Of a DNA stretch of 64,000 nt, positions 9,061-17,909 are shown in pieces. Below the pieces are notes generated by a model. The model saw only the letters and a list, made by a program, of their open reading frames with translations, had not been told where the DNA came from and did no database searches. The first letter of the stretch is position 1. Each line of letters begins with the position of its first letter. The position numbers and the translations under genes are program-made. The stretch comes from Tatumella punctata (GTDB lineage Bacteria > Pseudomonadota > Gammaproteobacteria > Enterobacterales > Enterobacteriaceae): NCBI RefSeq assembly GCF_039523735.1, contig NZ_BAAAFW010000058.1:160915-224914 (forward strand). The letters run 5' to 3'.

Positions 9061-9092
9061 CCCCCCTCTGGCATCGTTATGCCAGAGGGGGG
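9061..9092. terminator. Perfect 14-bp hairpin after fecA
   Basis: Arms at 9061-9074 and 9079-9092 pair perfectly (CCCCCCTCTGGCAT with ATGCCAGAGGGGGG) around a CGTT loop, just after the fecA stop and before the stop of the opposing dienelactone hydrolase gene. There is no long T-run. A two-way terminator or transcript-stabilising hairpin is likely. Confidence 0.7.
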
Positions 9093-9113
9093 TTACCGGT
9101 AATACACCGGGTA

Positions 9114-9833
9114 TCAGAAGACTTCGTCTAATAAACCAAACATTGCCGCAAAAGCACGGGCACTGACATCTGCATTATATTCAGCAACGCCTTTAACGTT
9201 AGCCTGTACATCAGTAAACGAATGCACTGCACCTTTATAGCTGTGCAGTTTCCAGTCGACGCTGGCGGTGGTCATTTCCTGAGCAAATGCCGGTAACTGT
9301 TCCCGTGGCACCAGCGGATCCCCCGCACCATCCAGCACCAGAACTGAACCTTTAATGTTTTTAGCATCATAGCTGCCACAGGTATCAAGTCCGCCGTGAA
9401 AAGAAATTGCGGCCTTTAGCGACGCACCACTGCGGGCCAGTTCCAGCGCACAATGTCCGCCAAAACAAAAACCAAACACGGCCACTTTATCGGCAGTCAC
9501 CGGCGCATCGGTCTGAGACGTTAATGCCTGCATAGCCGCGGCCATACGACCGACTTCTTCATCCGTGTTTTTTACTGACATCATGACCGTACCGGCTTCT
9601 TCTGCCGAACCAGGGCGTACTCCTTTACCGTAAAGATCAGCAATCAGTACCACATAACCACGGGCTGCGGCTTTTTCTGCCAGACTGACCGATGCCTCAG
9701 TCACCCCCATCCAGTTCGGTGCCATCACTAAACCGGCTGCCGGTGCGGTAAGGCTGGCATCAAATACCAGAACGCCTTCCAGTTCAGTACTGCCTGAACG
9801 ATAAATAATTTTTTTCGATTGGAACTGGCTCAT
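9114..9833 (-). CDS. Dienelactone hydrolase family protein
   Basis: 239 residues, alpha/beta-hydrolase fold. The catalytic triad can be placed: Cys123 in GFCFGGHC (the nucleophile elbow with Cys instead of Ser, typical of dienelactone hydrolases), Asp172 in LDGAGDPLVP and His204 in GAVHSFTD. A strong ribosome-binding site (GGAGAAACC) precedes the start. Classical members open dienelactones in chlorocatechol breakdown, but many enterobacterial members have unknown substrates. No aromatic catabolism genes are nearby, so only the family and fold are claimed. There is no signal peptide, so it should be cytoplasmic. It is convergent with fecA. Confidence 0.88.
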   Translation of the reverse strand: MSQFQSKKIIYRSGSTELEGVLVFDASLTAPAAGLVMAPNWMGVTEASVSLAEKAAARGYVVLIADLYGKGVRPGSAEEAGTVMMSVKNTDEEVGRMAAAMQALTSQTDAPVTADKVAVFGFCFGGHCALELARSGASLKAAISFHGGLDTCGSYDAKNIKGSVLVLDGAGDPLVPREQLPAFAQEMTTASVDWKLHSYKGAVHSFTDVQANVKGVAEYNADVSARAFAAMFGLLDEVF

Positions 9834-10231
9834 GGTTTCTCCTGATCTGATAAACAGAAATCAACGTTGATAAAATAAAAATAATACATACCGGAGGATA
9901 ACCGGTAAATCACCGCCCCGGGTGACGGCTGCCAGCTTAAAGGGTGTTTATCACGCTTCAACCCGTTTTTAGTAACATGGCACACAGTGTTCATTCATCT
10001 GTGACCCGTTATTTCCGGCTATTTTTAGCCTGATACTGCTAAGCGGAAGAATGATAATCTCTAAATAACTGAATATTATCGGCTCACTGAAGCGAGTCAG
10101 TTCATAAAAACGTCAATTCCCCATTCAACTCTGTGATGTTATTTGATTTTAATTAACATGCTGTTACTTTTTAGCAGGTAGTTGACTGAAACTATAAAAA
10201 TAATCGTAATATTTATCTGACTGGAATCATT
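9834..10231. other. Intergenic region upstream of dctA and the hydrolase gene
   Basis: About 400 bases between two divergent genes with no credible coding sequence. It should hold both promoters. A half CRP-like sequence (TGTGA at 10132-10136) lies about 95 bases before dctA, but the second half is missing. I see no strong hairpin, repeat or RNA gene. Confidence 0.5.
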
Positions 10232-11485
10232 ATGAAAAAAACGCTGTTCCACAGCCTCTACATCCAGGTACTCATTGCCATCGCTATCGGTGTGTTTCTG
10301 GGACATTTTTATCCGGATATTGCCACCCAGATGAAACCGCTCGGGGACGGTTTTATTAAGCTGATAAAAATGATTATCGCGCCGGTTATTTTCTGCACCG
10401 TGGTGACGGGGATCGCCGGAATGGAGAGCATGAAAGCGGTGGGGCGTACCGGTGCCATTGCTCTGCTGTACTTTGAGATTGTCAGCACCCTGGCACTGAT
10501 TATCGGCCTTATTGTGGTAAATATTGCTCAGCCTGGTGCCGGAATGAATATTAACCCGGCCAGCCTGGATGCGTCTGCCATTACCACCTATGCCGACCAG
10601 GCGAAGCAGCAGGGTATTGTGTCGTTTATTATGGATATTATCCCGAACAGCGTTATCGGTGCCTTCGCCAGCGGAAATATCCTGCAGGTTCTGCTGTTCG
10701 CTATCCTGTTTGGCTTCGCCCTGCATCGCCTGGGTAAAACCGGAACCCTGATTTTTAATGTGATTGATAACTTTTCACAGGTTATTTTCGGCATTATTAA
10801 TATGATCATGCGTCTGGCCCCGATCGGTGCTTTTGGCGCAATGGCATTTACTATCGGTAAGTACGGGGTAGGTTCCCTGTTACAGCTGGGCCAGCTGATT
10901 GTCTGTTTCTATCTGACCTGCATTCTGTTTGTGGTGAGCGTGCTGGGACTGATTTCACGCTATATCGGGTTCAATATCTTTAAATTTATCGGCTACATCA
11001 AAGAAGAATTACTGATTGTACTCGGTACCTCCTCATCAGAATCTGTTCTGCCACGGATGCTGAAAAAAATGGAAGAAGCCGGCTGTAAGAAATCCGTGGT
11101 CGGATTAGTGATCCCGACCGGCTACTCTTTTAACCTCGACGGTACCTCTATCTATCTGACGATGGCTGCCGTATTTATTGCCCAGGCTACTAACAGCCAG
11201 ATGGATATTGTTCATCAAATCACCCTGCTGGTGGTGTTATTACTCTCTTCCAAAGGTGCCGCAGGCGTCACCGGCAGTGGCTTTATTGTGCTGGCCGCAA
11301 CCCTGTCGGCAGTCGGTACCCTGCCGGTCACCGGTCTGGCACTGATCCTCGGTATCGACCGCTTTATGTCAGAAGCCCGGGCACTGACCAATCTGGTCGG
11401 GAACGGTGTTGCTACCCTGTTTGTTGCCAAACGGGTCGGTGAACTCGACGAACAACAGATGCAAAAAGTGCTGGGCGGTAAATAA
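10232..11485 (+). CDS. dctA: C4-dicarboxylate transporter DctA
   Basis: 417 residues, very close to E. coli DctA (428) over nearly the whole length. Shared stretches include KLIKMIIAPVIFCTVVTGI, LGTSSSES (serine-rich re-entrant loop) and the conserved ALTNLVGNGVAT near the end. It lacks the last dozen or so residues of the E. coli tail. DctA is a proton-coupled inner-membrane carrier for succinate, fumarate, malate and aspartate in aerobic growth. In E. coli it is controlled by DcuSR and CRP; only a CRP half-site is visible here. It is a single-gene unit placed beside iron-citrate genes, although DctA is not itself known as a ferric-citrate carrier. Confidence 0.95.
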   Translation: MKKTLFHSLYIQVLIAIAIGVFLGHFYPDIATQMKPLGDGFIKLIKMIIAPVIFCTVVTGIAGMESMKAVGRTGAIALLYFEIVSTLALIIGLIVVNIAQPGAGMNINPASLDASAITTYADQAKQQGIVSFIMDIIPNSVIGAFASGNILQVLLFAILFGFALHRLGKTGTLIFNVIDNFSQVIFGIINMIMRLAPIGAFGAMAFTIGKYGVGSLLQLGQLIVCFYLTCILFVVSVLGLISRYIGFNIFKFIGYIKEELLIVLGTSSSESVLPRMLKKMEEAGCKKSVVGLVIPTGYSFNLDGTSIYLTMAAVFIAQATNSQMDIVHQITLLVVLLLSSKGAAGVTGSGFIVLAATLSAVGTLPVTGLALILGIDRFMSEARALTNLVGNGVATLFVAKRVGELDEQQMQKVLGGK

Positions 11486-11700
11486 CCGCCCCGGTTCCGG
11501 TCAGCTGCCAGCGGAAGGCGGTTAACCGGAATCAGCCCCGTCTCCGCCCGCCAGGTAAAAAATCCCGCAGATTAACTCCGGTAACCCCCCTTCTCACACT
11601 TCACTGCCGATAATGTTATATTTCTGTCAGCAGAATCCTTACCCGGCCACGACACCTGATGGCGGGAACCACAGTAATCAATGGCAGGCAGCACACTGAG

Positions 11701-12819
11701 ATGAAAATAGCGACCAGACTGATCTTTATATTGACCCTGATAATGACCCTCGGCCAGCAGGCTCAGGCGGATACGGTAACCGATCTGCTGGGCAGAAAAG
11801 TCGATCTTAACCGGGTACCTCACCGCATTATGCTGGCCGATGCCAGGGCAATTGAGGCAATGAGCATTATCTTTAAAGGTGACCCTTCTGCCAGCATTGC
11901 TGCCTGGGATGATTCCCTGCAAAAGAAGTCACCGGATATTATGGCGGCATTTGCCGGTAACTTTGCCGATCTGAAAACAATTCCGACCTTCGCTAATCCT
12001 TATACCACGACCTTTAATGTCGAAAATGCTGTCGCCAGAAAAGCAGACCTGGTTATTTTTGATATTGGCTTACTGGCCAAACTGAAAGATGAAGGGGTTA
12101 CCGCTAAACTCGACAGTCTGCATATACCGTATATCTTTATCGATTTCCGGCAAAAACCTCTGCAGAACACGGTGAAAAGTATTGAACTGCTGGGTGAGGT
12201 TTTCCATCAGCAAAAAAATGCCCGTCAGTATCTGGACTTCTATAACCAGCGGATGTCGCTGATAGCACAGCGCACGGCAGATCTCACCCCTCGCCAGCGC
12301 CCGACGGTCTTTATTGAACGCAGTGCCGGTATCCTGGGGGATTTTTGTTGCAGTACTTTTGGTCAGGGAAGCCTCGGAGAGTTTATTCAGGCGGCAGGCG
12401 GGACCAACCTCGGGGGGACATTATTCAGTGGTATGGGCGGTGATGTCAGTCTGGAAAAGATTATTACCCTCAATCCGGATTTTTATCTACTCACCGGCGC
12501 TGACTGGCAGGGAAACCGTAAAGCTTCAGCATCCGTGCCCCTCGGTTATCAGCAGGATCCGGCCCTGGCAGAGAAAAAGCTGGCCGGACTGATGAACCGT
12601 ACCGGGTTTAATGTACTGCAGGCTGTACAAAAACATCAGGTGCTGGCGATTTATCACCAGTTCTACGATCTGCCATCGAATGTGATTGCTGTCGAAGTGA
12701 TAGCAAAATTCCTTCACCCGCAATTATTCTCAGACCTTGATCCGCAAGCCGATCTGACATTAATCCATCAGAAGTTTATGGGACTGAAAACTTCCGGGGT
12801 GTTCTGGATCTCCCGCTGA
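11701..12819 (+). CDS. Periplasmic siderophore/metal-chelate binding protein (Peripla_BP_2 type)
   Basis: 372 residues from the ATG at 11701, chosen because it opens a signal peptide (MKIATRLIFILTLIMTLGQQ, cleaved after AQA). An in-frame ATG at 11659 would add 14 residues ahead of it. The mature protein resembles TroA-fold binding proteins of iron-siderophore and cobalamin transporters: VTDLLGRKVDLNRVPHRIML at the N-terminus, a long linking helix region, and LEKIITLNPDFYLLTG. It is not obviously FecB. No permease or ATPase gene is adjacent, so it is an orphan component. A weak Fur-like sequence begins at 11609 (GATAATGTTATA; 10 of 19 consensus positions). The gene is convergent with a FecA-like receptor, suggesting a shared ligand, which is inference. 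Confidence 0.8.
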   Translation: MKIATRLIFILTLIMTLGQQAQADTVTDLLGRKVDLNRVPHRIMLADARAIEAMSIIFKGDPSASIAAWDDSLQKKSPDIMAAFAGNFADLKTIPTFANPYTTTFNVENAVARKADLVIFDIGLLAKLKDEGVTAKLDSLHIPYIFIDFRQKPLQNTVKSIELLGEVFHQQKNARQYLDFYNQRMSLIAQRTADLTPRQRPTVFIERSAGILGDFCCSTFGQGSLGEFIQAAGGTNLGGTLFSGMGGDVSLEKIITLNPDFYLLTGADWQGNRKASASVPLGYQQDPALAEKKLAGLMNRTGFNVLQAVQKHQVLAIYHQFYDLPSNVIAVEVIAKFLHPQLFSDLDPQADLTLIHQKFMGLKTSGVFWISR

Positions 12820-12827
12820 TATACCTG

Positions 12828-12868
12828 TGGCAGGCGCTCCGCCCGGAAAAGGCCGGGCGCGCCTGCCA
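12828..12868. terminator. Two-way hairpin between convergent iron genes
   Basis: TGGCAGGCGC (12828-12837) pairs perfectly with 12859-12868, and inside it GCCCGG (12841-12846) pairs with CCGGGC (12853-12858). It lies directly between the stop codons of the binding-protein gene and the receptor gene, so it probably ends both transcripts, although T-runs are short. Confidence 0.65.
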
Positions 12869-12871
12869 TTA

Positions 12872-15028
12872 TCAGAATGTGACTGAGGCCTGAACAAAAT
12901 AAGTCCGCGGCTCACCAATATACTTACCACTGTTGGGATCCGTGGAGCGGGTAAAATATTGCTGATCGAACAGATTATTAATTCCGGCCCCGAGGGTTAA
13001 TCCATTCCAGGCAGCCCCGAAATCATAAGCCCCGCGGAAATTCCAGACCATATAACCCGGCATATTACCGTACAGACCATCGGCACTTTCCTGCGTAATA
13101 TATTGGGAACCGCTGCCCGGAGAATACTGTTTCGACCGGGCAAAACTGTCCAGATTCCACGTCCAGTTGCCTGTCTGGTAGCGGCCGCCAACGGTAAAGA
13201 CCTGCCGGGAATAGAATGGCAGATCTTTACCGGAAAATGCCCCGCGGATCGCTTCGGCTTTGGTGTAGGTATAGGTGGTATAGGCGCTGATCCCCTCCAG
13301 AGCGTGACTCAGAGCACCGAGATCATAACTGACAGAGGTTTCAATCCCCTTATGTCGCGTGGCCCCCATATTGGTCCAGCGATCGTTGACATACTGCAAT
13401 TCATTATCAAAATTAATATAGAAAAGCGTGGCCTCAGCCTTAAGGACAGTATCGTCATAACGGGTACCAAACTCATAGCTATGGGCTTTTTCCGCAGTTA
13501 ATCCGTCAGCACTCTGATCACCTTTTCCGCCCGTATTCAGCTGAAAATACTGCATACTGCCAAATGAAGTATTGGTATTGGCAAACAGCTTCCATTCGTC
13601 GGACAGGTGGTACATTACATTCAGTGACGGCAGAGGCTCACTGTAGTGTTTTTCCCGGTGATAACCCTGAATACCATTATCCAGATGTGTACGGATATTT
13701 TCGTAACGGATGCCGGGGGTAATTGTCCAGTCACCGACATTAATTGCATCATCCAGATAAAGTGCATGAGCACGGGTGCCGCCGGAGGTATGCTGATAAT
13801 AATCCGGAGTGGCAGGGCTTGAGTACTGGCTGCCGATATTATACCAGCCGGAACGATAGGCTTTTTCGTCCATGGTTTCATTCAGATACCGGTAACCGAG
13901 AGTCACTTCCTGGGCTATTTCCCCGGTCAGGAACGATTGTGAGTAACCCGGTTCGATGGCCCAGGTCGAATAATGACGCGGATAGGTGATCATACGCCGC
14001 TGGCCGGGCCTGGCCACTCCGCCCTCCGTTTCGATATTACTGCCCCGGAAGCTATCGGTAAAATAGGTCATTACCTCCAGCTGCCGGTCTTGTTGCTGAT
14101 GTTTATATTTAAACGACATATCCTTACGCCGCGCATCAAAGTGATCCCATTTACGGGTCGATGCATAAGGATCCTGCGCATATCCGGAACGGGTTAACCC
14201 GCCCGGCATACCTGAGCTGGCATCATAGTAGTGAAAGCTGGCCTGTAGCAGATCCTGCTCAGTCAGGGAATATTGTGTTTTCAGTATAAAATCGTCAATA
14301 TCCGTATTATCGTTGCTTTTACGGTATCCCTGTCCGTGCAGCCCTGAGTACAGTATCCCGGCACCCGCTCTCTTGTTGTCCGTCATCCCCCCGACACTGG
14401 CACTGGTCAGGGTTTTCAGGCCGCCGGTTTTTGCTCCGCGGGTCTGGACACTGGCACTGCCGCCAAATTTTTCGGGGATCGGTTTGGTGGTAAAGTTAAT
14501 GATACCGCCCACATTCTGCGGCCCGTAGCGTACCGTACCACCGCCACGGATCACATCCACAGACTCAATATTTCCCATCGATAACGGCGCCATAGAGAGC
14601 TGTGGCTGACCGTAAGGTGCCGTCGCCAGCGGAATCCCATCCATCAGGATAGTTGAGCGGGGTGACAACCGGGCAGGCAATCCGCGGACTCCCACATTCA
14701 GAGAAATATCACTTCCTCCGGTGCCATTACTGCCCCTGATTTGTACCCCGGGAACCCCCTGCAGTGCATCAGCCAGGGTTTCATCTCCCCGTTCTCTCAT
14801 TTGTTGCGCACTGATATAAGTTCGTGCTCCCGGGTGGTCGAGCAGTACCGAACTGATATCCGGTGTGTCCAGCCAGTTTCCCACCACTGTTACCTTATTC
14901 CCGGTAACTGGTGCTGTGACAGAGGTTGCCGGAGAAGACGTTTTATCGGCAGCAGTTTCTGCCGCCATGACCGGAAGCGCGATGACAACAGCACTGGTCA
15001 GTAAAGAAATACGGGGAATGATTGTCAT
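12872..15028 (-). CDS. TonB-dependent receptor, FecA-like without signalling domain
   Basis: 718 residues. A signal peptide ends near PVMA-AETA and the TonB-box region is NKVTVVGNW. The plug (GARTYISAQQMRERGDETLA, GVPGVQIRGSNGTGGSD, RSTILMDGIPLATAPYGQPQ) and barrel follow, with C-terminus YFVQASVTF. The plug is strikingly FecA-like (RSTILMDGIP and PYGQPQLS both occur in FecA), but the roughly 70-residue STN domain is absent, so it should not signal through FecR. It probably imports an iron chelate related to citrate; the ligand is not shown by sequence. A strong Fur box sits about 40 bases upstream. It is convergent with the orphan binding protein. Confidence 0.9.
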   Translation of the reverse strand: MTIIPRISLLTSAVVIALPVMAAETAADKTSSPATSVTAPVTGNKVTVVGNWLDTPDISSVLLDHPGARTYISAQQMRERGDETLADALQGVPGVQIRGSNGTGGSDISLNVGVRGLPARLSPRSTILMDGIPLATAPYGQPQLSMAPLSMGNIESVDVIRGGGTVRYGPQNVGGIINFTTKPIPEKFGGSASVQTRGAKTGGLKTLTSASVGGMTDNKRAGAGILYSGLHGQGYRKSNDNTDIDDFILKTQYSLTEQDLLQASFHYYDASSGMPGGLTRSGYAQDPYASTRKWDHFDARRKDMSFKYKHQQQDRQLEVMTYFTDSFRGSNIETEGGVARPGQRRMITYPRHYSTWAIEPGYSQSFLTGEIAQEVTLGYRYLNETMDEKAYRSGWYNIGSQYSSPATPDYYQHTSGGTRAHALYLDDAINVGDWTITPGIRYENIRTHLDNGIQGYHREKHYSEPLPSLNVMYHLSDEWKLFANTNTSFGSMQYFQLNTGGKGDQSADGLTAEKAHSYEFGTRYDDTVLKAEATLFYINFDNELQYVNDRWTNMGATRHKGIETSVSYDLGALSHALEGISAYTTYTYTKAEAIRGAFSGKDLPFYSRQVFTVGGRYQTGNWTWNLDSFARSKQYSPGSGSQYITQESADGLYGNMPGYMVWNFRGAYDFGAAWNGLTLGAGINNLFDQQYFTRSTDPNSGKYIGEPRTYFVQASVTF

Positions 15029-15065
15029 GTTTTATATGCGCAAAAAATACAATTTATAAGTTAAT

Positions 15066-15084
15066 GCAAACAATAATCATTATT
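15066..15084 (-). promoter_or_regulatory. Fur box of the second FecA-like receptor
   Basis: ATAATCATTAT (15073-15083) is an uninterrupted 11-base match to the core of the Fur consensus. By eye the 19-base frame matches at 14 positions, and flanking TAATCATT extends the repeated hexamer pattern. The site lies 38 bases upstream of the receptor start, where it would overlap the promoter, so iron repression is predicted. Confidence 0.7.
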
Positions 15085-15264
15085 AATCATTCATTGTCAA
15101 TCTTAGGCTACAAAACAATATTTATCACTGAATTAAATAAAAAAACATTATTTTATTCCGCCCATCAGCCCCCGTAAAAATACTGACGGGCAGGCCGGGT
15201 CAAAGAAATGAAGGCTGTCGGTGAAAAAGAAAGAAAATAAGGAAATAGCAGGGAGAGAAAATAG

Positions 15265-15288
15265 CCCGGCAGTCAGGTCACTGCCGGG
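15265..15288 (-). terminator. Intrinsic terminator of the MetQ-like gene
   Basis: A 9-bp perfect stem, CCCGGCAGT with ACTGCCGGG, and a six-base loop. Read on the minus strand it is followed by CTATTTTCTC, a moderately T-rich tail, and it starts 15 bases after the lipoprotein gene stop. It also marks the end of the sulfonate-type transcription unit if that operon extends this far. Confidence 0.7.
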
Positions 15289-15302
15289 TCTGCGGGCGAA
15301 GA

Positions 15303-16103
15303 TTACCAGGCTTTAATAATGTCACCTTTGTAGATGTCATTCGCTTTATCCAGCACTTCCTGTGACTGGAATGCCTGTTTCAGTTCCTGCAGTTTTTTAT
15401 CATTAATATTATCTTTACGGGCAACCAGTACATTCAGATAAGGAGAGGCTTTACCTTCCATAAATAATCCGTCTTTTGATGCTGATAATCCTGCCAGTGA
15501 CGCAAAATTATTATTGATGACCGATAAATAGACTTTAGGGTCATCCAGGGTTCGGGTCAGCTGCGGAGTATCCACCAGTACAAAATTCAGTTTTTTAGGG
15601 TTAGCGGTAATATCCAGCACCGTTGGCAGTAAACCTGCCTCAGGTTTTACCGTGATCAGCCCCTGAGACTGTAACAACAGCAGACTGCGGCCCAGCGTGG
15701 TGGACTCATTGGAAATGGTCACGGTGGCACCGTCCGGCAGATCTTTAATGTTTTTAATTTTTGAAGAATAGGCAGCTATCGGAAAAATAAAGGTCTTACC
15801 CAGGATAACAAACGGATAGCCTCGCTCTTTTTCCTGCATTTCCAGATAAGGCACACTCTGAAACGCGTTAGCATCAACATCTTTATTCAGCAGCGCTTCG
15901 TTGGGCTGTACGTAGTCATTAAAGGTGATGACATTCACATCCAGGTGATATTTGTCTTTCGCTACCTGTTTCACCGTATCCCAGATTTGCTGATCCGGAC
16001 CGGCATTAATTGCCACCCTGACACTGTTCTGGTCATCCTGTTTACAGGCACTCAGCAGCAATGCTGACAGAACGATAGCTGAAGACAGTATTATTTTTTT
16101 CAT
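15303..16103 (-). CDS. MetQ/NlpA-family lipoprotein, ABC substrate-binding
   Basis: 266 residues. A lipoprotein signal peptide ends in the lipobox LLSAC with Cys20 as the lipidation site. The rest matches the NlpA/MetQ family: VRVAINAGPDQQIWDTVK, DYVQPNEALLNKDVDANAFQ, IAAYSSKIKNIKDLPDGATV. Known members bind methionine and feed MetNI. Here no metN or metI is adjacent; the gene instead follows a taurine/sulfonate-type ABC operon on the same strand, about 118 bases after the permease. It has a very strong ribosome-binding site (GGAGGATATCC). It may serve a remote MetNI or another sulfur compound. Family assignment is firm, ligand is not. Confidence 0.88.
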   Translation of the reverse strand: MKKIILSSAIVLSALLLSACKQDDQNSVRVAINAGPDQQIWDTVKQVAKDKYHLDVNVITFNDYVQPNEALLNKDVDANAFQSVPYLEMQEKERGYPFVILGKTFIFPIAAYSSKIKNIKDLPDGATVTISNESTTLGRSLLLLQSQGLITVKPEAGLLPTVLDITANPKKLNFVLVDTPQLTRTLDDPKVYLSVINNNFASLAGLSASKDGLFMEGKASPYLNVLVARKDNINDKKLQELKQAFQSQEVLDKANDIYKGDIIKAW

Positions 16104-16221
16104 GGATATCCTCCCTGAGTTAATATCCGCCGACTATATCGGAAGTCTGGACGTCTGTACATCTAAAATTCAGAAGGGAAAATAAAATACCGGGTAAACC
16201 ACCCGACTGGTGCCAGAGCGA

Positions 16222-17082
16222 TCAGATGTTCCAGCGCTTTACTGTCAGCCGTTCTATACCGGCAAAAATCACGCCTTCAACCAGTAACCCGATAATCACG
16301 ACTGTCAGTAACCCGGCAAACACATGATCGGTAAACAGCTCATTACGGTTCTGAAAAATATACCAGCCCAGTCCGCCGCTGCCACTGGAAGCACCAAAGA
16401 CTAATTCAGCAGCGATCAGGGTACGCCAGGCAAATGCCCAGCCAATTTTCAGTCCGGCAAGAATCGAGGGGAACGCTGCCGGCATAAGAATATGCCAGAC
16501 ATAACGCGGACCGCGCAGACCATAATTTTTTCCGGTCATACGTAAGGTTTCAGAAACACTGTTAAACCCGGCGCTGGTGTTTAAGGCTATTGGCCAGACA
16601 ACCGAATGAACGATCACAAATATCAGGCTGCCGCTTCCTAAACCAAACCATAAAAGGGCCAGCGGCAGCAAAGCAATCGCCGGTAACGGATTCAGCATTG
16701 CCGTCAGTGTACTCAGTAAATCTCTGCCTGCTCTGCTGCTGACAGCAAGGGCACTGAAGACCAGCGATAATACACTGCCAATCAGGTATCCCTGAATGAG
16801 CAGGGTAAGGGAATTATGTATTTTCTCTGGTAATACTCCGCTTAACATATCCTCACTGAATGCTCTCAGAGTATCGATAACCCCCGGAAACATCAGACTG
16901 TTATTCTGCCAGCGGGCGATCAGTTCCCATACCATCAGTAATAGCAGAACCAGCACCGACTTCCTTAACCAGCTCTGATTCCATAAACGTTTGCCGGGCG
17001 GTAGCGGTGTTTCAGCCTGAAATTCTGCGGGAACTGTTATTTCACGCAGATAACCGGGCCGAAGGTAAGGCTGTGGTGCCAT
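16222..17082 (-). CDS. ABC transporter permease, taurine/sulfonate type (TauC/SsuC-like)
   Basis: 286 residues with a cytoplasmic N-terminal arm and about six membrane segments. The segment from AAFPSILAGLKIGWAFAWRT into LIAAELVFG is the conserved EAA loop region of the nitrate/sulfonate/taurine permease family. The gene begins inside the 3' end of the ATPase gene (41-base overlap, different frame), so the two should be translationally coupled. It forms the membrane channel for the import system encoded by the next three genes. Substrate is inferred from the TauD-like neighbour. Confidence 0.85.
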   Translation of the reverse strand: MAPQPYLRPGYLREITVPAEFQAETPLPPGKRLWNQSWLRKSVLVLLLLMVWELIARWQNNSLMFPGVIDTLRAFSEDMLSGVLPEKIHNSLTLLIQGYLIGSVLSLVFSALAVSSRAGRDLLSTLTAMLNPLPAIALLPLALLWFGLGSGSLIFVIVHSVVWPIALNTSAGFNSVSETLRMTGKNYGLRGPRYVWHILMPAAFPSILAGLKIGWAFAWRTLIAAELVFGASSGSGGLGWYIFQNRNELFTDHVFAGLLTVVIIGLLVEGVIFAGIERLTVKRWNI

Positions 17083-17896
17083 AAGGACTCTCCCTGTCTG
17101 ACGGATATACCGTTGCTTTTTCCGGAAACAGCAACGAATGAATTTCCCGTGCAGCTTGCCGGAACTCTTCGTTGCCCTGATTGTGTAATGTGAACTGATG
17201 GCAGTTTCTTTCCGCCCGGATTTGCCCGGGATGTGCCGAAAGGATCAAAATCCGGCTGCCGATTAACAACGCTTCTTCAATCGAATGTGTTACGAAGAGC
17301 AGCGTCGAACCCGCATCCTCCCAGAGTTCCAGCAGCTCTTCCTGCATTTGTCTTCGTGTCAGCGCATCCAGAGAAGCAAATGGCTCATCCATCAGCAAAA
17401 TTTCTGGTTTCATTGCCATCGCCCGGGCAATAGCAACTCGCTGCTTCATTCCCCCGGACAACATATGCGGGTAAACATCAGTAAACCGTGATAAACCAAC
17501 CTTATGCAGATAATGGCCGGCAATCTCCCTGGCCTGTTTTTTATGATATTTACCGCTAACCAGCAGCGGGAACATCACATTACTGATAACTGTTTTCCAC
17601 GGAGCCAGTTGATCAAACTCCTGAAAAACAGTCATCCGCTCCGGGCCAGGGGCGGTAATTTTTTTTCCTTCCAGCAAAATCTCCCCGCTTGTCGGCGGGA
17701 TAAACCCGCCAATCGCTTTCAGCAAACTGGACTTTCCGCATCCCGAAGGGCCGAGCAATACAAATCGGTCCGCCGGGTAAACCTCAAAACTGACATCATG
17801 CACCGCCCGTACCCGGTGTTGCGACGTCTGATACTCAAGGCTGATATGATTCAGCGATAATAAAGGGGCAGGCTGCTGCTCCGTCCGGTTGGTCAT
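17042..17896 (-). CDS. ABC transporter ATPase, taurine/sulfonate type (TauB/SsuB-like)
   Basis: 284 residues from the ATG at 17896, preceded by CAGGAT at suitable distance. A longer frame from 17932 would run into the upstream gene end and lacks a site. Walker A is GPSGCGKSS, Q-loop FQEFDQLAPW, ABC signature LSGGMKQR, Walker B ILLMDEP, switch His in FVTHSIEEA. The FQE-D-L-PW pattern and the sequence as a whole fit the SsuB/TauB/NrtD branch. It powers uptake through the permease encoded next, whose start it overlaps. Confidence 0.87.
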   Translation of the reverse strand: MTNRTEQQPAPLLSLNHISLEYQTSQHRVRAVHDVSFEVYPADRFVLLGPSGCGKSSLLKAIGGFIPPTSGEILLEGKKITAPGPERMTVFQEFDQLAPWKTVISNVMFPLLVSGKYHKKQAREIAGHYLHKVGLSRFTDVYPHMLSGGMKQRVAIARAMAMKPEILLMDEPFASLDALTRRQMQEELLELWEDAGSTLLFVTHSIEEALLIGSRILILSAHPGQIRAERNCHQFTLHNQGNEEFRQAAREIHSLLFPEKATVYPSDRESPYGTTALPSARLSA

Positions 17897-17909
17897 GCTT
17901 ATATCCTGT

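Noticed and set aside
10132..10153. A CRP site upstream of dctA
   Set aside because: Only the left half (TGTGA) is present; the right half does not match TCACA.
10139..10726. A 195-codon frame antisense to the start of dctA
   Set aside because: Rich in Asn, His, Arg and Gln as expected for a reversed membrane-protein gene; the sense gene is certain.
11701..12819. Naming the binding protein FecB
   Set aside because: The sequence does not resemble FecB beyond the general fold, and no fecCDE genes are adjacent.
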